Source: Vibrio penaeicida (lineage in GTDB: Bacteria; Pseudomonadota; Gammaproteobacteria; Enterobacterales; Vibrionaceae). From it: a stretch of 41,379 bases of DNA. Below, piece by piece: positions 41,122 through 41,379 of the stretch (position 1 is its first letter; each line of letters begins with the position of its first letter). Under the pieces are notes generated by a model. It was not told the DNA's origin. It worked only from the letters and a program-made list of their open reading frames with translations, and searched no databases. Made by a program: the position numbers and the translations under genes. The stretch spans positions 1 through 41,379 of the forward strand of contig NZ_JAUYVM010000029.1 in assembly GCF_030689305.1 (NCBI RefSeq), given 5' to 3'.

Positions 41122-41139
41122 ATTCCCTTTCGGGAGAAT
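41122..41139 (-). other. Small GAAA-tetraloop hairpin in the tRNA trailer
   Basis: On the minus strand ATTCTCCC and GGGAAT flank GAAA, a stable GNRA tetraloop with one bulge. It falls in the transcribed trailer between the half-tRNA remnant and the terminator. Its role is unknown. Confidence 0.4.
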
Positions 41140-41170
41140 CGTCACTAACAGTTTTAGTGAGAATTTTTAC

Positions 41171-41213
41171 TTTCTAAGCGCTTTTAGTTTCTAAACGAAT
41201 TAGTTTCTAAGCG
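41171..41213. repeat. Three direct repeats TTTCTAARCG
   Basis: TTTCTAAGCG (41171), TTTCTAAACG (41188) and TTTCTAAGCG (41204) are spaced at 17 and 16 bases in the trailer of the tRNA transcript. The sequence between copies is also similar (CTTTTAG and AATTAG). Function unknown. Confidence 0.6.
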
Positions 41214-41223
41214 AAGAAATTTT

Positions 41224-41285
41224 GAGCGACGCACGAGGTTCCTTATCTTCATGGAACTAGGCGTGCCACAACCTTAGTAAGGTTG
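41224..41285 (-). pseudogene. Half-tRNA remnant resembling tRNA-Gly
   Basis: The acceptor/T-stem segment at 41224-41241 is identical to the tRNA-Gly 3' end (41308-41325) at 17 of 18 bases. The anticodon-arm segment at 41269-41285 matches the tRNA's at 15 of 17, with the anticodon triplet changed from GCC to ACT. The stretch between them is 14 bases longer than in the tRNA and forms its own hairpin (GCACG...CGTGC). No D arm or 5' acceptor strand is present, so it cannot be a working tRNA. Confidence 0.7.
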
Positions 41286-41305
41286 TATTTTTTCTTTGAA
41301 ATAAT

Positions 41306-41379
41306 TGGAGCGACACACGAGGTTCGAACTCGTGACCTCAACCTTGGCAAGGTTGCGCTCTACCAGCTGAGCTAGTGTC
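41306..41379 (-). tRNA. tRNA-Gly (GCC), 5' end cut by the window edge
   Basis: Reading the minus strand, the window enters at GACAC, two bases into the acceptor stem, which pairs with GTGTCGC near the 3' end. D arm GCTCAGCTGGTAGAGC, anticodon arm CAACCTTGCCAAGGTTG with anticodon GCC (complement 41346-41348), T arm CACGAGTTCGAACCTCGTG and an encoded TCCA end are all present. Only two 5' bases are missing. Others of the same operon may lie beyond the edge. Confidence 0.97.

Larger units (their letters stand above)
40520..41305. other. Non-coding region between queG and tRNA-Gly
   Basis: About 790 bases with no plausible protein gene. It is AT-rich in its first half. Its parts are listed separately: a 20-bp near-repeat (40626-40645), an inverted pair of DnaA boxes (40895-40922), a sigma-70-like promoter (40940-40968), a two-way terminator (41031-41052), a small hairpin (41122-41139), short tandem repeats (41171-41213) and a half-tRNA remnant (41224-41285). 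Confidence 0.7.

Noticed and set aside
41224..41285. Second functional tRNA with anticodon ACT
   Set aside because: No D arm and no 5' acceptor strand; the T-arm region is expanded by 14 bases.
1..41379. Mobile element, prophage, integron attC, CRISPR array
   Set aside because: No transposase, integrase, phage gene, attC-like site or regularly spaced repeats; the order is that of core Vibrio chromosome.

Overview
This window is a stretch of conserved core chromosome from a marine Vibrio, most likely chromosome 1. The evidence is gene content and order: a str operon preceded by tusDCB and a YheO-type regulator, a kefG-kefB-yheV-slyD cluster, a near-enterobacterial CRP, the Na+-motor gene motX beside purA, and an amiB-mutL-miaA-hfq-hflX-hflK-hflC operon. 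Base composition looks even throughout. I see no prophage, IS element, integron or CRISPR array. The species cannot be named without a search.

Layout. (1) 1-5323, minus: yheO-tusD-tusC-tusB feeding into rpsL-rpsG-fusA-tuf (tuf is cut by the window edge). The str promoter and a likely S7 operator are visible. (2) 5450-9300: fkpA, then a divergent WD40 lipoprotein-slyX pair, an isoaspartyl peptidase and slyD. (3) 9423-11984, minus: kefG-kefB-yheV, a glutathione-gated K+ efflux module. (4) 12123-20207: ABC-F ATPase, a TIGR02444 protein, an accessory module (PNPOx-like and LysE exporter genes diverging from a MocR regulator), then yheT-yheU-prkB and crp. (5) 20305-25646: rnr-rlmB and a divergent YejM-like inner-membrane protein. 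(6) 25712-27418: nsrR and hmp, divergent, with two NsrR-like operators between them. (7) 27466-29984: motX behind a clear sigma-28 promoter, purA and a YjeT protein. (8) 30061-39170, minus: the tsaE-amiB-mutL-miaA-hfq-hflX-hflKC operon, with queG divergent. (9) 40520-41379: non-coding DNA holding an inverted pair of consensus DnaA boxes, a possible small-RNA promoter, a two-way terminator, a half-tRNA remnant and a tRNA-Gly(GCC) cut by the window edge.

How the genes work together. Translation and RNA modification dominate: EF-Tu, EF-G, S7, S12, TusBCD (s2U34), TsaE (t6A37), MiaA (i6A37), QueG (queuosine), RlmB (23S Gm2251), RNase R, Hfq and HflX. Stress defence is the second theme: KefBG for electrophiles, Hmp and NsrR for nitric oxide, FkpA and SlyD for folding, HflKC for membrane proteolysis, MutL for DNA repair.

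I did not find a clear undescribed multi-gene system. The items most worth a second look are the tRNA-Gly trailer with its half-tRNA remnant, the DnaA-box pair upstream of a possible small RNA, the MocR/LysE/PNPOx module with a 16-bp perfect palindrome, the palindrome just ahead of fkpA together with FkpA's lipobox, and the inverted repeat over the motX sigma-28 promoter.
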